Notes: generated from the sequence alone by a model not told the origin. Shown: positions 43,350 through 52,281, numbered from the stretch's first letter. The stretch is 64,000 nt of DNA from Moellerella sp963519845 (GCA_963519845.1 CAUQNX010000006.1:111754-175753); one strand, 5' to 3'. Made by a program: numbers and translations.

Positions 43350-44726
43350 ATGAACTATATTCCTATTATTGGCTTGGCTGTTGCTATTTTTGTTTTGATT
43401 TTCCTTGTACTAAGAACTCGAGTTCATGCTTTGTTGGCGATGTTAATTGCTGCGGCGATAGCGGGAATATCAGGTGGATTAACTGGAGTTGAAACTGTCT
43501 CTGTCATCACCAAAGGCTTTGGATCAACGCTGGGTAGTATCGGTATTGTTATTGGTCTTGGTGTCATGATGGGAAGGGTGCTGGAAGTTTCTGGCGCTGC
43601 AGAACAAATTGCCTTTAGTTTTATCAAATGGTTAGGTAAAAAACGCGAAGAGTGGGCACTGGCTATTACCGGTTATATCGTCAGTATTCCAATTTTTGTT
43701 GATTCTGCCTTTGTGATCCTTTATCCATTAGCCAAAGCCTTAGCTAAGAAAGGTAAGCGTAATCTGCTGACACTGGGTGTTGCGCTTGCTGGTGGTTTGG
43801 CGGTGACGCACCATACAGTTCCACCGACACCCGGTCCTTTGGGGGTTGCAGGTATCTTTGGTGTTGATATTGGTGCGATGATTTTAGCGGGCATGACGCT
43901 CGCAGTGCCCTGTGTTATTGGCGTGGTACTTTATGCTAAGTGGTTAGCTGTTAAATATCCTGAATATGTACCCGCGGATATTGAAGGAGATGATTTAAAA
44001 GGGCTACACTCTCGTTATCTCGAAGAGAAAGCTAATAAAGAATTACCCAGCTTATTCTTATCTGTACTGCCGATTGCGACACCTATTTTTCTGATCTTCT
44101 TAAATGCAGTTAATGGGTTATTGTTAAAGACCGAGACATTTAATGGCATGGGAAATAACTTCTATTTCCAAGCATTAGAGTTCTTAGGCTCGCCGATAAT
44201 CGCATTATCCGTCAGTGTATTGATCGCAGTTTATACCTTAATGCCAGCAGCGACTAAAACTGAAGTTATCGACCGTATGGAAGAGGGACTTCAGTCCGCC
44301 GGGATCATCTTATTGGTCACAGGTGCGGGTGGGGCATTAGGTGCCGTATTACGTGAAAGTGGCACTGGTAATATCTTAGCGGAGCACGTCGCCAGCCTGC
44401 CCATTACGCCTGTATTGATCCCCTTTATTATTGCGACATTAGTGCGCATTATTCAGGGCTCGGGTACGGTTGCGATGATCACAGCAGCATCAATTTCTGC
44501 GCCTATTATTAGCCAAATACCTGATATTAATCTACTGGTCGCGGCACAAGCAGCAACGATGGGGTCTCTGTTCTTTGGATACTTCAACGATAGTCTATTC
44601 TGGGTTGTAAACAGAATGATGGGAATTAAAGATGTTAAACAACAAATCATGGTTTGGTCGATCCCAACGACGATCGCTTGGGCTATTGGTTTGGTGGGTG
44701 TGTTAATTCTCGATATGGTTCTCTGA
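43350..44726 (+). CDS. GntP-family permease of the four-carbon acid operon
   Basis: 458 residues, about 12-14 predicted membrane helices, gluconate:H+ symporter family. SIPIFVDSAFVILYPL and VTHHTVPPTPGPLGVAG are family motifs. By position it should import L-threonate and/or D-erythronate (as HI1015 and E. coli YgbN). AAGGA upstream; 16 nt after denD. Last gene before the terminator at 44758. Confidence 0.88.
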   Translation: MNYIPIIGLAVAIFVLIFLVLRTRVHALLAMLIAAAIAGISGGLTGVETVSVITKGFGSTLGSIGIVIGLGVMMGRVLEVSGAAEQIAFSFIKWLGKKREEWALAITGYIVSIPIFVDSAFVILYPLAKALAKKGKRNLLTLGVALAGGLAVTHHTVPPTPGPLGVAGIFGVDIGAMILAGMTLAVPCVIGVVLYAKWLAVKYPEYVPADIEGDDLKGLHSRYLEEKANKELPSLFLSVLPIATPIFLIFLNAVNGLLLKTETFNGMGNNFYFQALEFLGSPIIALSVSVLIAVYTLMPAATKTEVIDRMEEGLQSAGIILLVTGAGGALGAVLRESGTGNILAEHVASLPITPVLIPFIIATLVRIIQGSGTVAMITAASISAPIISQIPDINLLVAAQAATMGSLFFGYFNDSLFWVVNRMMGIKDVKQQIMVWSIPTTIAWAIGLVGVLILDMVL

Positions 44727-44757
44727 TAAATCAGTCTGTTATTTCTGCCACTAATCA

Positions 44758-44785
44758 AAGCGCTCACTCGATGGGCGCTTTTTCA
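44758..44785 (+). terminator. Terminator of the four-carbon acid operon
   Basis: AAGCGC (44758-44763) pairs with GCGCTT (44775-44780), extended inside by T-G and C-G pairs, followed by TTTTTCATTTTT. Confidence 0.82.
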
Positions 44786-44857
44786 TTTTTATTCTTCGAT
44801 AATCCCCTTTTTACATAAGATCTCGTTATACTTTAGATAGTCAATTATCGGGTTAAT

Positions 44858-44873
44858 TGTGATATGCATCTCA
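44858..44873 (+). promoter_or_regulatory. Distal CRP site of udp
   Basis: TGTGA (44858-44862), TATGCA, TCTCA (44869-44873): 9 of 10 consensus positions. Centre 44865.5, 52 bp upstream of the proximal site. Confidence 0.8.
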
Positions 44874-44909
44874 TTTTTATGAAATTATTACTTATGTTAT
44901 TTTCATTCA

Positions 44910-44925
44910 AGTGACCTCCATCACT
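44910..44925 (+). promoter_or_regulatory. Proximal CRP site of udp
   Basis: AGTGA (44910-44914), CCTCCA, TCACT (44921-44925): 4/5 in each half and symmetric. If transcription starts near 44959 this is a -41.5 (class II) site, as in E. coli udp. Confidence 0.75.
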
Positions 44926-44933
44926 TACTTACC

Positions 44934-44952
44934 CGCCAGCTGGCGCTATATT
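44934..44952 (+). promoter_or_regulatory. udp promoter -10 with CGCCAGCTGGCG palindrome
   Basis: TATATT at 44947-44952 is the likely -10. The 12-bp perfect palindrome CGCCAGCTGGCG (44934-44945) lies just upstream of it, where a -35-to-10 spacer belongs. No good -35, as expected for a CRP-dependent promoter. Confidence 0.6.
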
Positions 44953-45001
44953 ATCCATAAGAACGATAATTCAATAAATTTATTCCGTTGAGGAGTCTGA
45001 T

Positions 45002-45760
45002 ATGTCTGATGTTTTCCATTTAGGTTTGAAGAAAGGTGACTTACAGGGCGCAACACTGGCGATTGTCCCAGGTGATCCTAATCGTGTTGAGAAAATTGCA
45101 CGCTTGATGGATAACCCAGTTCATCTGGCTTCTCTACGTGAATTCACCTCTTGGCGTGGTGAAGTGGATGGTAAAGCGGTTATCGTCTGTTCAACTGGTA
45201 TTGGCGGTCCTTCAACTTCAATTGCAGTAGAAGAGTTGGCGCAATTAGGTATTCGTACCTTCTTACGCATTGGTACAACAGGCGCAATCCAAGAACATAT
45301 TAATGTAGGTGATGTGTTAGTCACTACAGGTGCGGTAAGACTGGATGGTGCGAGCCAACATTTTGCCCCATTAGAATACCCAGCAGTGGCTGATTTTGAG
45401 TGTACTAATGCGCTCTATGCCGCCGCTAAAGATGCAGGTGCCAAGGTTCATGTGGGTGTGACTGCTTCTTCTGATACCTTCTACCCAGGCCAAGAGCGCT
45501 ATGATACCTACACAGGTCGTGTACTCGGACGCTTTAAAGGATCAATGAAAGAGTGGCAAGAGATGGGTGTGATGAACTATGAAATGGAATCAGCCACACT
45601 ATTAACCATGTGTTCAAGCCAAGGGCTTCGTGCTGGTATGGTGGCGGGCGTGATCGTCAATCGCACCCAGCAAGAGATCCCAAATGAAGCGCTGCTGAAA
45701 AAAACAGAAGGCAATGTACTGGCTATCGTTGTCGATGCCGCACGCCGCCTGTTAAAATAA
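45002..45760 (+). CDS. udp: Uridine phosphorylase
   Basis: Cleaves uridine to uracil and ribose-1-phosphate. 252 residues (E. coli 253). Phosphate-binding VPGDPNRVEKIA near 22-33 and the family motif STGIGGPSTSIAVEEL at about 64-79; VMNYEMESATLLT contains the ribose-binding EMES. GAGGAG upstream of ATG 45002. In E. coli udp lies between ysgA and rmuC; here the four-carbon acid operon replaces the ysgA position. Confidence 0.97.
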   Translation: MSDVFHLGLKKGDLQGATLAIVPGDPNRVEKIARLMDNPVHLASLREFTSWRGEVDGKAVIVCSTGIGGPSTSIAVEELAQLGIRTFLRIGTTGAIQEHINVGDVLVTTGAVRLDGASQHFAPLEYPAVADFECTNALYAAAKDAGAKVHVGVTASSDTFYPGQERYDTYTGRVLGRFKGSMKEWQEMGVMNYEMESATLLTMCSSQGLRAGMVAGVIVNRTQQEIPNEALLKKTEGNVLAIVVDAARRLLK

Positions 45761-45772
45761 CACCTAATATGC

Positions 45773-45804
45773 GTCAGGGTGTTGGTTATTGCCAATACCC
45801 TGAC
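45773..45804 (+). terminator. 13-bp hairpin after udp
   Basis: GTCAGGGTGTTGG (45773-45785), loop TTATTG, CCAATACCCTGAC (45792-45804), with one G-U pair. No U-tract follows, so it is at least a 3'-end structure and possibly a weak terminator. Confidence 0.55.
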
Positions 45805-45917
45805 TCTAATGAATAAAATGCTAGTGAGTTTTACTTTTTTATAATGTGTATTCCTAATTAAATTTTGTTTGAAATCTGTTAATGTCATAGCTTCATATAA
45901 ATATTATAAGAGGAATT

Positions 45918-46700
45918 ATGACAACTCTCCCCGATATTCACTCCACTATTTTGCCCTTAAATGGCGGCATTAACTTTCGTGATCTAGGCGGAAAAAAACT
46001 GGCTGATGGCACTAAAATCAAAAGCGGACTGCTATTTCGTTCAGGGGCGCTTGATCGCCTGACGGAAGATGATTTCAAAGTACTGCAAGACAAAAACCTT
46101 TATCAAATCTTAGACTATCGTGATGCGGTTGAAATTAACGATAAGCCAGATCAAATTTGGTCTGGTGCTCATTATGTGCATGCGCCGGCCAATCCAATGG
46201 CAGATGAAGTAACCGCAGATTTGAGTAAATTAATGCCTGAAATGTTAGAGCTATTTGATCCTCAAGCCTTTATGTTCAGACTCTATGAATTGTTACCTTT
46301 AAATAATCCAGCTTATCATCAATTGATTAATCTACTGAAGCAGCCGGAAAAAGGCGGCATAGTGCAACATTGTGCTGTAGGTAAAGATAGAACGGGTGTG
46401 GGTTCGGCTTTAGTTCTATTGGCGCTCGGCGCAGATTTAACTACTGTAATGGATGATTATTTACTGACTAATGAAACACTTGCCCCTTATCGTCAGCATC
46501 TACTTGATGAGTATGCTCAATTGATGAGTGATAATGTGTTGAAAAAATTTGAATATGTCTATTCTGTACGCGAAGAATTTTTGATAACGGCACTGAATAG
46601 CATAGATAAACAGTATGGTAGCGTCGATAAGTGGTTAGCTACCGATTTTGCGCTAGATGCCGCTGGGCGAGAATCACTCAAAAATATTTATCTTGAATAA
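45918..46700 (+). CDS. Tyrosine/dual-specificity protein phosphatase (Y_phosphatase3 type)
   Basis: 260 residues with the PTP signature HCAVGKDRTG (151-160): nucleophile Cys152 and phosphate-binding Arg158. Early motif NFRDLGG (19-25) and LDYRD are typical of the LipA/MptpB-like group, which can also act on phosphoinositides. No signal peptide. AGAGGA upstream of ATG 45918. Function unknown; not part of the E. coli udp-rmuC interval, so it is an accessory gene. Confidence 0.82.
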   Translation: MTTLPDIHSTILPLNGGINFRDLGGKKLADGTKIKSGLLFRSGALDRLTEDDFKVLQDKNLYQILDYRDAVEINDKPDQIWSGAHYVHAPANPMADEVTADLSKLMPEMLELFDPQAFMFRLYELLPLNNPAYHQLINLLKQPEKGGIVQHCAVGKDRTGVGSALVLLALGADLTTVMDDYLLTNETLAPYRQHLLDEYAQLMSDNVLKKFEYVYSVREEFLITALNSIDKQYGSVDKWLATDFALDAAGRESLKNIYLE

Positions 46701-46776
46701 GAGTTCTGTTTAATCTTGGTTGATAAGCACTTTTATATTGTTAGGACACAATTAATTTACTTTCGGGAGCAACCCT

Positions 46777-47304
46777 TTGACTCTTAATGAAATTGTTACT
46801 GTAATTACTGACTTTACGCGAGAGAATGAAGCTTGGGCGCTTCCGATTATTTTTCTATTAGCCTTTGGTGAGTCCTTAGCCTTTATTTCTTTGTTATTGC
46901 CCGCGACGGTTATTCTGTTAGGACTAGGGGCTCTGATTGGTGAGAGTGGCCTGCTCTTTTGGCCCATTTGGTTAGCGGCAGCCTTGGGAGCTTTCTTTGG
47001 TGATTGGCTCTCCTACTGGTTTGGCTATCACTATAAAGATAATGTCCGCCATATGTGGCCCATATCGCGTAAGCCGGAAATGATTGATCGTGGCCGCCGT
47101 TTTTTTGATCGTTGGGGAGTGTGGGGCGTGTTTATCGGGCGATTTTTTGGTCCTTTCAGAGCCGTAGTGCCCTTAGTGGCGGGAATTTGCCAAATGCCCC
47201 AACGCTATTTTCAATCAGCTAATTTAATTTCAGCCATGATTTGGGCTTTTGGTATTTTGGCACCTGGTGCTTTTGGTATTCGCTGGCTGGCGCATTGGTT
47301 TTGA
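46777..47304 (+). CDS. DedA-family membrane protein (TTG start)
   Basis: 175 residues with about four or five membrane segments and the DedA core: FGESLAFISLLLPATV, GAFFGDWLSYWFGY, RFFGPFRAVVPLVAG (conserved E, G, RF.P.R residues). DedA proteins are undecaprenyl-phosphate or phospholipid translocases or have PMF-related roles. TTG 46777 is preceded by GGGAG (46765-46769), which supports the unusual start. Inserted with the phosphatase gene before rmuC. Confidence 0.8.
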   Translation: MTLNEIVTVITDFTRENEAWALPIIFLLAFGESLAFISLLLPATVILLGLGALIGESGLLFWPIWLAAALGAFFGDWLSYWFGYHYKDNVRHMWPISRKPEMIDRGRRFFDRWGVWGVFIGRFFGPFRAVVPLVAGICQMPQRYFQSANLISAMIWAFGILAPGAFGIRWLAHWF

Positions 47305-47411
47305 TAATCTGCGAAGTGGCTCGTAAATGTTGATGCGTTGTAATTTACCTCTGGACACTTATACAGTATCCCTTTAACGTATTCCGTGGTTATAAATACA
47401 AGGAAATTAAA

Positions 47412-48776
47412 GTGGATACCTCTCTTCTCTATGCGGTAATAGGCTTACTCTGTGGGATCTTACTAGGCGCTATTGGCGTGTGGTTGTCGATCGCCCAAAA
47501 AATCAGTCAAAAAGAGTATGAACTCCGTGAGCTTAACAGTCTGCTGGCAGCAAGTGAGGAGAAAAATATCCATCTTACTCACTGGAAAGAGGAGTCAGAT
47601 CGATTAGATCAGGAGCTGCGAACTCAGCGTGATATTAATCGAGAGCAAGAAGCTGAATTACGCGAAACATTAGCACGCCTTGAGCAAGCACATCTCTCAT
47701 TTGAAGAGAAGCAACGCTTGTTATTAAATAGCGAACAGCGACTTACAACACAGTTCGAAAATCTCGCCAATCGTATTTTTGAGCAAAATGAGCGGCGTAC
47801 AACCGCGCTCAATCAACAAAGTATGGTCTCCTTATTGACCCCTTTTCGTGAGCAATTGGATGGTTTTAGGCGGCAAGTGCAAGATAGCTTCGGTCAAGAA
47901 GCGAAAGAGCGGCATACATTAACCCATGAAATCCGTCAGCTTCAGCAGTTGAATAGCCAAATGGCAAAAGAGGCAGTTAACTTAACCAAGGCTTTGAAAG
48001 GCGATAATAAAATCCAAGGTAATTGGGGCGAAACTATATTAGCGCGTATCTTAGAATCCTCAGGCTTACGCCAAGGGCACGAATTTGAAACACAGGTAAG
48101 TATCAATACTGGTCATAATAGCCGCTATCAGCCGGATGTGATTATTCGTCTGCCTGAAGGCAAAGATATTGTTATCGATGCAAAAATGTCGTTAGTGGCT
48201 TATGAGCAATATTTTAATAGTGAAGAGAGCGCTGAACAGGCTTCTGCACTAAAAAGCCATATTCTTTCAATACGAAACCATATTAAATTGTTGAGTAATA
48301 AAGATTATCATCAGCTACCCGGTATCCGCTCCTTAGATTATGTTCTCATGTTTATTCCGATTGAACCTGCTTATCTTGTTGCTTTGCGCGAGTCGCCAGA
48401 GTTACTTGATGAGGGCTTAAAGCATAATATTATGTTAGTGTGTCCCTCTACATTGTTGGTAGCTGTACGTACGATTAATAATTTATGGCGTTACGAGAGG
48501 CAAAGTCAAAATGCCCAAGAAATTGCCAGTAAAGCAGCAAAAATGTATGACAAAATGCGGCTCTTTGTTGATGATATGCAGCAACTGGGTACAAGTCTGA
48601 CAAAAGCGCAATTTACCTATCAGTCAGCGATGAAAAAATTAGTCGAAGGAAGAGGAAATCTGATTAGCCAAGCTGAAGGCTTCAGAGACATGGGAGTAGA
48701 AATAAAACTGCCGATTGATCCTCGATTAACCGAGAGGGCAGAGGGATCCTATTGTGCGAAACCTTCGACTTCTTAA
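47412..48776 (+). CDS. rmuC: DNA recombination limiting protein RmuC
   Basis: 454 residues (E. coli 475), GTG start with AAGGA upstream. One N-terminal membrane segment (about 5-28), coiled coil (about 35-110), then a restriction-nuclease-fold domain with QGNWGE, PDVIIRLPEGKDIVIDAKMSL. Limits inversion at short inverted repeats. The C-terminal tail is shorter than in E. coli. Leads into the ubi operon as in E. coli. Confidence 0.93.
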   Translation: MDTSLLYAVIGLLCGILLGAIGVWLSIAQKISQKEYELRELNSLLAASEEKNIHLTHWKEESDRLDQELRTQRDINREQEAELRETLARLEQAHLSFEEKQRLLLNSEQRLTTQFENLANRIFEQNERRTTALNQQSMVSLLTPFREQLDGFRRQVQDSFGQEAKERHTLTHEIRQLQQLNSQMAKEAVNLTKALKGDNKIQGNWGETILARILESSGLRQGHEFETQVSINTGHNSRYQPDVIIRLPEGKDIVIDAKMSLVAYEQYFNSEESAEQASALKSHILSIRNHIKLLSNKDYHQLPGIRSLDYVLMFIPIEPAYLVALRESPELLDEGLKHNIMLVCPSTLLVAVRTINNLWRYERQSQNAQEIASKAAKMYDKMRLFVDDMQQLGTSLTKAQFTYQSAMKKLVEGRGNLISQAEGFRDMGVEIKLPIDPRLTERAEGSYCAKPSTS

Positions 48777-48843
48777 TAGGGTTTTATCTCAAAGACTGTT
48801 ACAATTCTCATGAAAGTTTGGACTATAAGCAGGCGTAAAAGAA

Positions 48844-49599
48844 ATGGCAGATCAATCAAAAGAAACCACTGATTTTGGTTTCCGCGAAGTAGGCAAAAAC
48901 GAAAAAGAAGGCCTAGTTGCAAATGTTTTTCACTCTGTGGCCGCAAAATATGACTTAATGAATGATTTAATGTCATTTGGTATTCATCGTATCTGGAAAC
49001 GTTTTACGATTGAAGCGAGTGGTGTTCGTCGTGGGCAACGTGTCCTTGACCTTGCTGGCGGGACGGGTGATTTGACCGCAAAGTTCTCCCGTTTAGTCGG
49101 TGAAAAAGGTGAAGTGGTTCTCGCTGATATCAACGACTCTATGCTGAAAATGGGTCGCGAGAAGTTACGTGATTCCGGTGTTGTTGGTAATGTGAATTAT
49201 GTACAGGCAAATGCTGAAGAACTGCCTTTCCCAGACAACTATTTTGACTGTATAACTATCTCCTTTGGTTTACGCAATGTCACCGATAAAAACAAAGCGT
49301 TACGCTCAATGTTTCGCGTGTTAAAGCCTGGTGGACGTTTGTTGGTATTAGAATTTTCTAAGCCACTCTATCAGCCGCTAAATAAAGCTTATGACACCTA
49401 CTCTTTCCATATCCTTCCACGTATTGGGCAAGCGATTGTCAATGATGCCGATAGTTATCGTTATCTGACAGAATCTATTCGTATGCACCCCGATCAAGAA
49501 ACATTGAAAGGAATGATGGAGCAGGCCGGATTCGAACAGGTTTCTTATACTAATATGACGGGCGGTATTGTCGCCTTACATAAAGGATTTAAATTTTAA
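48844..49599 (+). CDS. ubiE: Ubiquinone/menaquinone C-methyltransferase
   Basis: 251 residues, identical in length to E. coli UbiE. SAM-dependent: VLDLAGGTGDLTAKF at about 67-81 is the SAM motif; GGRLLVLEFSKP follows. Methylates the quinone ring in both ubiquinone and menaquinone synthesis. First gene of ubiE-ubiJ-ubiB. Confidence 0.97.
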   Translation: MADQSKETTDFGFREVGKNEKEGLVANVFHSVAAKYDLMNDLMSFGIHRIWKRFTIEASGVRRGQRVLDLAGGTGDLTAKFSRLVGEKGEVVLADINDSMLKMGREKLRDSGVVGNVNYVQANAEELPFPDNYFDCITISFGLRNVTDKNKALRSMFRVLKPGGRLLVLEFSKPLYQPLNKAYDTYSFHILPRIGQAIVNDADSYRYLTESIRMHPDQETLKGMMEQAGFEQVSYTNMTGGIVALHKGFKF

Positions 49600-49600
49600 G

Positions 49601-50254
49601 ATGGATAGACCATCAATTAATACAGATTTAAATTGTAGCGCGATTTATTCAGCAATCACGGCTTTGATGGAAGTCTCATTGAATTCGATTGTCTTTAAAG
49701 AGCCTGTACTTAAACCTGCCAGAATGCGTTTGGCAGGTAAAGTGATGTCCGTTGAGCTCAAAGAGTTGGATAAAAAGTTGACGCTGGTTTTTACTGAAAA
49801 TCATGTTGATGTATTAAGTCAGTGGAATGAAGCAGCTGATTGCACTATCAAAACCTCTATCTTTACCTTGATGAAATTGAAAGATAAACAGCAGCTTTCA
49901 CGTTTAATTAATCAAGGTGACGTAGTGATTGAAGGCGATATGCAAGTCGTTCAACACTGGTCTGGATTACTTGATCTGGCTGAGTGGGATCCTGCGCACT
50001 ATTTATCACCCTATATTGGTGATGTGGCAGCGGAAGGCATTAGCCAATTTTTCCGCAAAGGGTCATCTATCGCACTACAGCTATTTGGTCGCCAAAAAAC
50101 CTATATTAAAGAGACCCTACTTGAAGAGTGGAAGATGGCACCAAATCCACTTGAACTTGCTTATTTCGCTGATGAAGTCGAACAGACCTCGCTGTCACTC
50201 ACACAGCTTGAAACACGTTTGAAGCAGCTGGAGGAGAAAAATGACACCAGGTGA
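49601..50254 (+). CDS. ubiJ: Ubiquinone biosynthesis accessory factor UbiJ (SCP2 domain)
   Basis: 217 residues (E. coli 201). SCP2-like lipid-binding domain; binds ubiquinone intermediates with UbiK. Starts one base after the ubiE stop at ATG 49601 (MDRPSIN); an upstream in-frame start would overlap ubiE without similarity. The N-terminal part is a little longer than in E. coli. Overlaps ubiB by 14 nt (50241-50254), so coupling is likely. A C-terminal coiled coil (SLTQLETRLKQLEEK) fits interaction with UbiK. Confidence 0.93.
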   Translation: MDRPSINTDLNCSAIYSAITALMEVSLNSIVFKEPVLKPARMRLAGKVMSVELKELDKKLTLVFTENHVDVLSQWNEAADCTIKTSIFTLMKLKDKQQLSRLINQGDVVIEGDMQVVQHWSGLLDLAEWDPAHYLSPYIGDVAAEGISQFFRKGSSIALQLFGRQKTYIKETLLEEWKMAPNPLELAYFADEVEQTSLSLTQLETRLKQLEEKNDTR

Positions 50255-51875
50255 AATCAAACGTCTCTATTTTATTATTCGCGTATTCCTTACCTATGGG
50301 CTCGATGAGTTGATCCCAAAAATGAAAATCACCTTGCCTTTACGTTTGGGGCGCTATGGTTTCTTTTGGATTAAAAATCAGCATAAAGATAAAGAGTTAG
50401 GTGAGCGTCTACGGTTAGCTTTGCAGTCTCTTGGGCCAGTTTGGATCAAATTTGGTCAGATGTTATCAACCCGACGCGATCTCTTCCCACCAGCTATTGC
50501 TGATCAACTCGCCCTATTACAAGATCAAGTCGCCAGTTTTGATGGTAAACTTGCTCGCCAATATATTGAAGCTTCACTGGGTGGGCCGCTAGAAAATTGG
50601 TTTGATGATTTTGATGAAGTCGCTTTAGCCTCAGCATCTATTGCTCAAGTTCATACGGCTAAGTTAAAAGAGAATGGCAAAGATATTGTTATTAAGGTTA
50701 TCAGACCTGATATTTTACCGATAATTCAAGCTGATATCCGTTTGATGTATCGAATTGCTAATTGGGTGCCTCTGTTACCCGATGGTCGCCGCTTAAGACC
50801 AAAAGAAGTGGTCAAAGAGTACGAAAAAACCTTGATTGATGAGCTCAATTTATTACGCGAAGCGGCAAACGCCATACAACTACGCCGAAATTTTGAAGGT
50901 AGCTCAATGCTTTATGTGCCTGAAGTTTATTCAGACTATTGCCGTGAAAATGTGATGGTGATGGAGCGTATTTATGGTATTCCAATTTCGGATATCAAAG
51001 CGCTAGAAGCACAAGAGACCAATATGAAACTTTTAGCCGAGCGTGGCGTAAAAGTTTTCTTCACTCAGGTGTTCAGAGACAGCTTTTTCCATGCTGATAT
51101 GCATCCGGGAAATATCTTTGTAAGTTATCAACATCCAGATGATCCCTTGTATATTGCGATAGACTGCGGCATTGTGGGCTCATTGAATAAAGAAGATAAG
51201 CGTTATTTAGCTGAAAATTTTATTGCCTTCTTTAATCGCGATTATCGCAAAGTCGCTGAACTGCATGTGGATTCTGGCTGGGTTCCGCCCGATACCAATG
51301 TGGAAGATTTTGAGTTTGCGATCCGTACTGTATGTGAACCTATTTTTGAGAAACCGCTGGCTGAGATCTCTTTTGGTCATGTTTTACTCAACTTATTTAA
51401 CACAGCTCGTCGCTTTAATATGGAAGTTCAGCCACAATTAGTGTTATTACAGAAAACACTCTTATATGTTGAAGGTCTTGGCCGACAATTATATCCACAG
51501 CTAGATTTATGGAAAACAGCCAAACCCTTCTTGGAAGACTGGATCCATAGTCAAGTTGGTTTGCCAGCAATAACGCGGGCACTAAAGGAAAAAGCGCCTT
51601 ATTGGGCTGAAAAAATGCCTGAAATACCCGATCTTATCTATGGTGCGCTAAAACAGCATAAGTATTTGCAAACTAGTATCGATAGTTTAGCTAATCAATT
51701 GAAAGATCAGCGTACAAGACAACGTAAATCGCTCTATTTATTAGGGATCGGCGCAACATTTATTTTATGTGGTAGCTTATTTTATATTTCAGATACGGGG
51801 AACATTTCCACCATCTTTATGGGCGCAGGAATACTTTCTTGGCTGATTGGTTGGTGTAAAGCAGGAAAAAATTGA
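50241..51875 (+). CDS. ubiB: Probable protein kinase/ATPase UbiB
   Basis: 544 residues (E. coli 546). ABC1/ADCK/UbiB atypical kinase: the KxGQ motif in WIKFGQMLSTRRDLFPP, alanine-rich loop ASASIAQVH, and DMHPGN metal-binding motif. Two C-terminal membrane segments (about 498-520, 523-540). Needed for early ubiquinone-ring steps. Overlaps ubiJ. Confidence 0.96.
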   Translation: MTPGEIKRLYFIIRVFLTYGLDELIPKMKITLPLRLGRYGFFWIKNQHKDKELGERLRLALQSLGPVWIKFGQMLSTRRDLFPPAIADQLALLQDQVASFDGKLARQYIEASLGGPLENWFDDFDEVALASASIAQVHTAKLKENGKDIVIKVIRPDILPIIQADIRLMYRIANWVPLLPDGRRLRPKEVVKEYEKTLIDELNLLREAANAIQLRRNFEGSSMLYVPEVYSDYCRENVMVMERIYGIPISDIKALEAQETNMKLLAERGVKVFFTQVFRDSFFHADMHPGNIFVSYQHPDDPLYIAIDCGIVGSLNKEDKRYLAENFIAFFNRDYRKVAELHVDSGWVPPDTNVEDFEFAIRTVCEPIFEKPLAEISFGHVLLNLFNTARRFNMEVQPQLVLLQKTLLYVEGLGRQLYPQLDLWKTAKPFLEDWIHSQVGLPAITRALKEKAPYWAEKMPEIPDLIYGALKQHKYLQTSIDSLANQLKDQRTRQRKSLYLLGIGATFILCGSLFYISDTGNISTIFMGAGILSWLIGWCKAGKN

Positions 51876-51940
51876 GCAAAGTTTGTTTTCAGACAAACTA
51901 GCTAGCATGTTAAGTATTTCCGTATTTGGCGCGGGTTGTA

Positions 51941-51946
51941 TATAAT
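51941..51946 (+). promoter_or_regulatory. Candidate tatABC promoter (-10)
   Basis: A perfect TATAAT at 51941-51946, 42 nt before the tatA start, with only a poor -35 about 17 bp upstream. The 112-nt ubiB-tatA gap otherwise shows nothing. Confidence 0.5.
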
Positions 51947-51987
51947 GGGACATTAATATTGATCCCACTTCTATAGAGGTAAAAATA

Positions 51988-52278
51988 ATGGAATCAACAA
52001 TCGTAATGGCATCTTTTGGAAGCCCGTGGCAGCTTATTATTATCGCGCTTCTTGTTATTTTAATTTTCGGCACAAAAAAATTACGTTCTTTAGGTTCAGA
52101 TCTCGGTGAATCATTGAAAGGCTTTAAAAAAGCTATCGGTGATGAAGATACTGCTAAAGCAGAAAAATCAGAACAAACCAGTACTGATGCTGATTTTGCC
52201 ACAAAAAATATTGCAGAACAGAAAAGTGCTGAAAAAGCTGAAAGTCCTGTTGAGAGCAAAAACAAAGAGCAGGGTTAA
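51988..52278 (+). CDS. tatA: Sec-independent (Tat) translocase subunit TatA with N-terminal extension
   Basis: 96 residues. Single membrane helix (about 14-30: WQLIIIALLVILIFGTKK), then the amphipathic helix LRSLGSDLGESLKGFKKA and a charged tail. The N-terminus is MESTIVMASFGSPW; compared with E. coli TatA (MGGISIW...) it has about eight extra residues. The very similar extension in Providencia stuartii must be removed by the rhomboid protease AarA before TatA functions. Here the probable cut would be Ala8|Ser9. Start ATG 51988 has GAGGT at 51976-51980; an internal ATG at 52006 (Met7) could yield an already short form but lacks a ribosome-binding site. Confidence 0.93.
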   Translation: MESTIVMASFGSPWQLIIIALLVILIFGTKKLRSLGSDLGESLKGFKKAIGDEDTAKAEKSEQTSTDADFATKNIAEQKSAEKAESPVESKNKEQG

Positions 52279-52281
52279 ACC

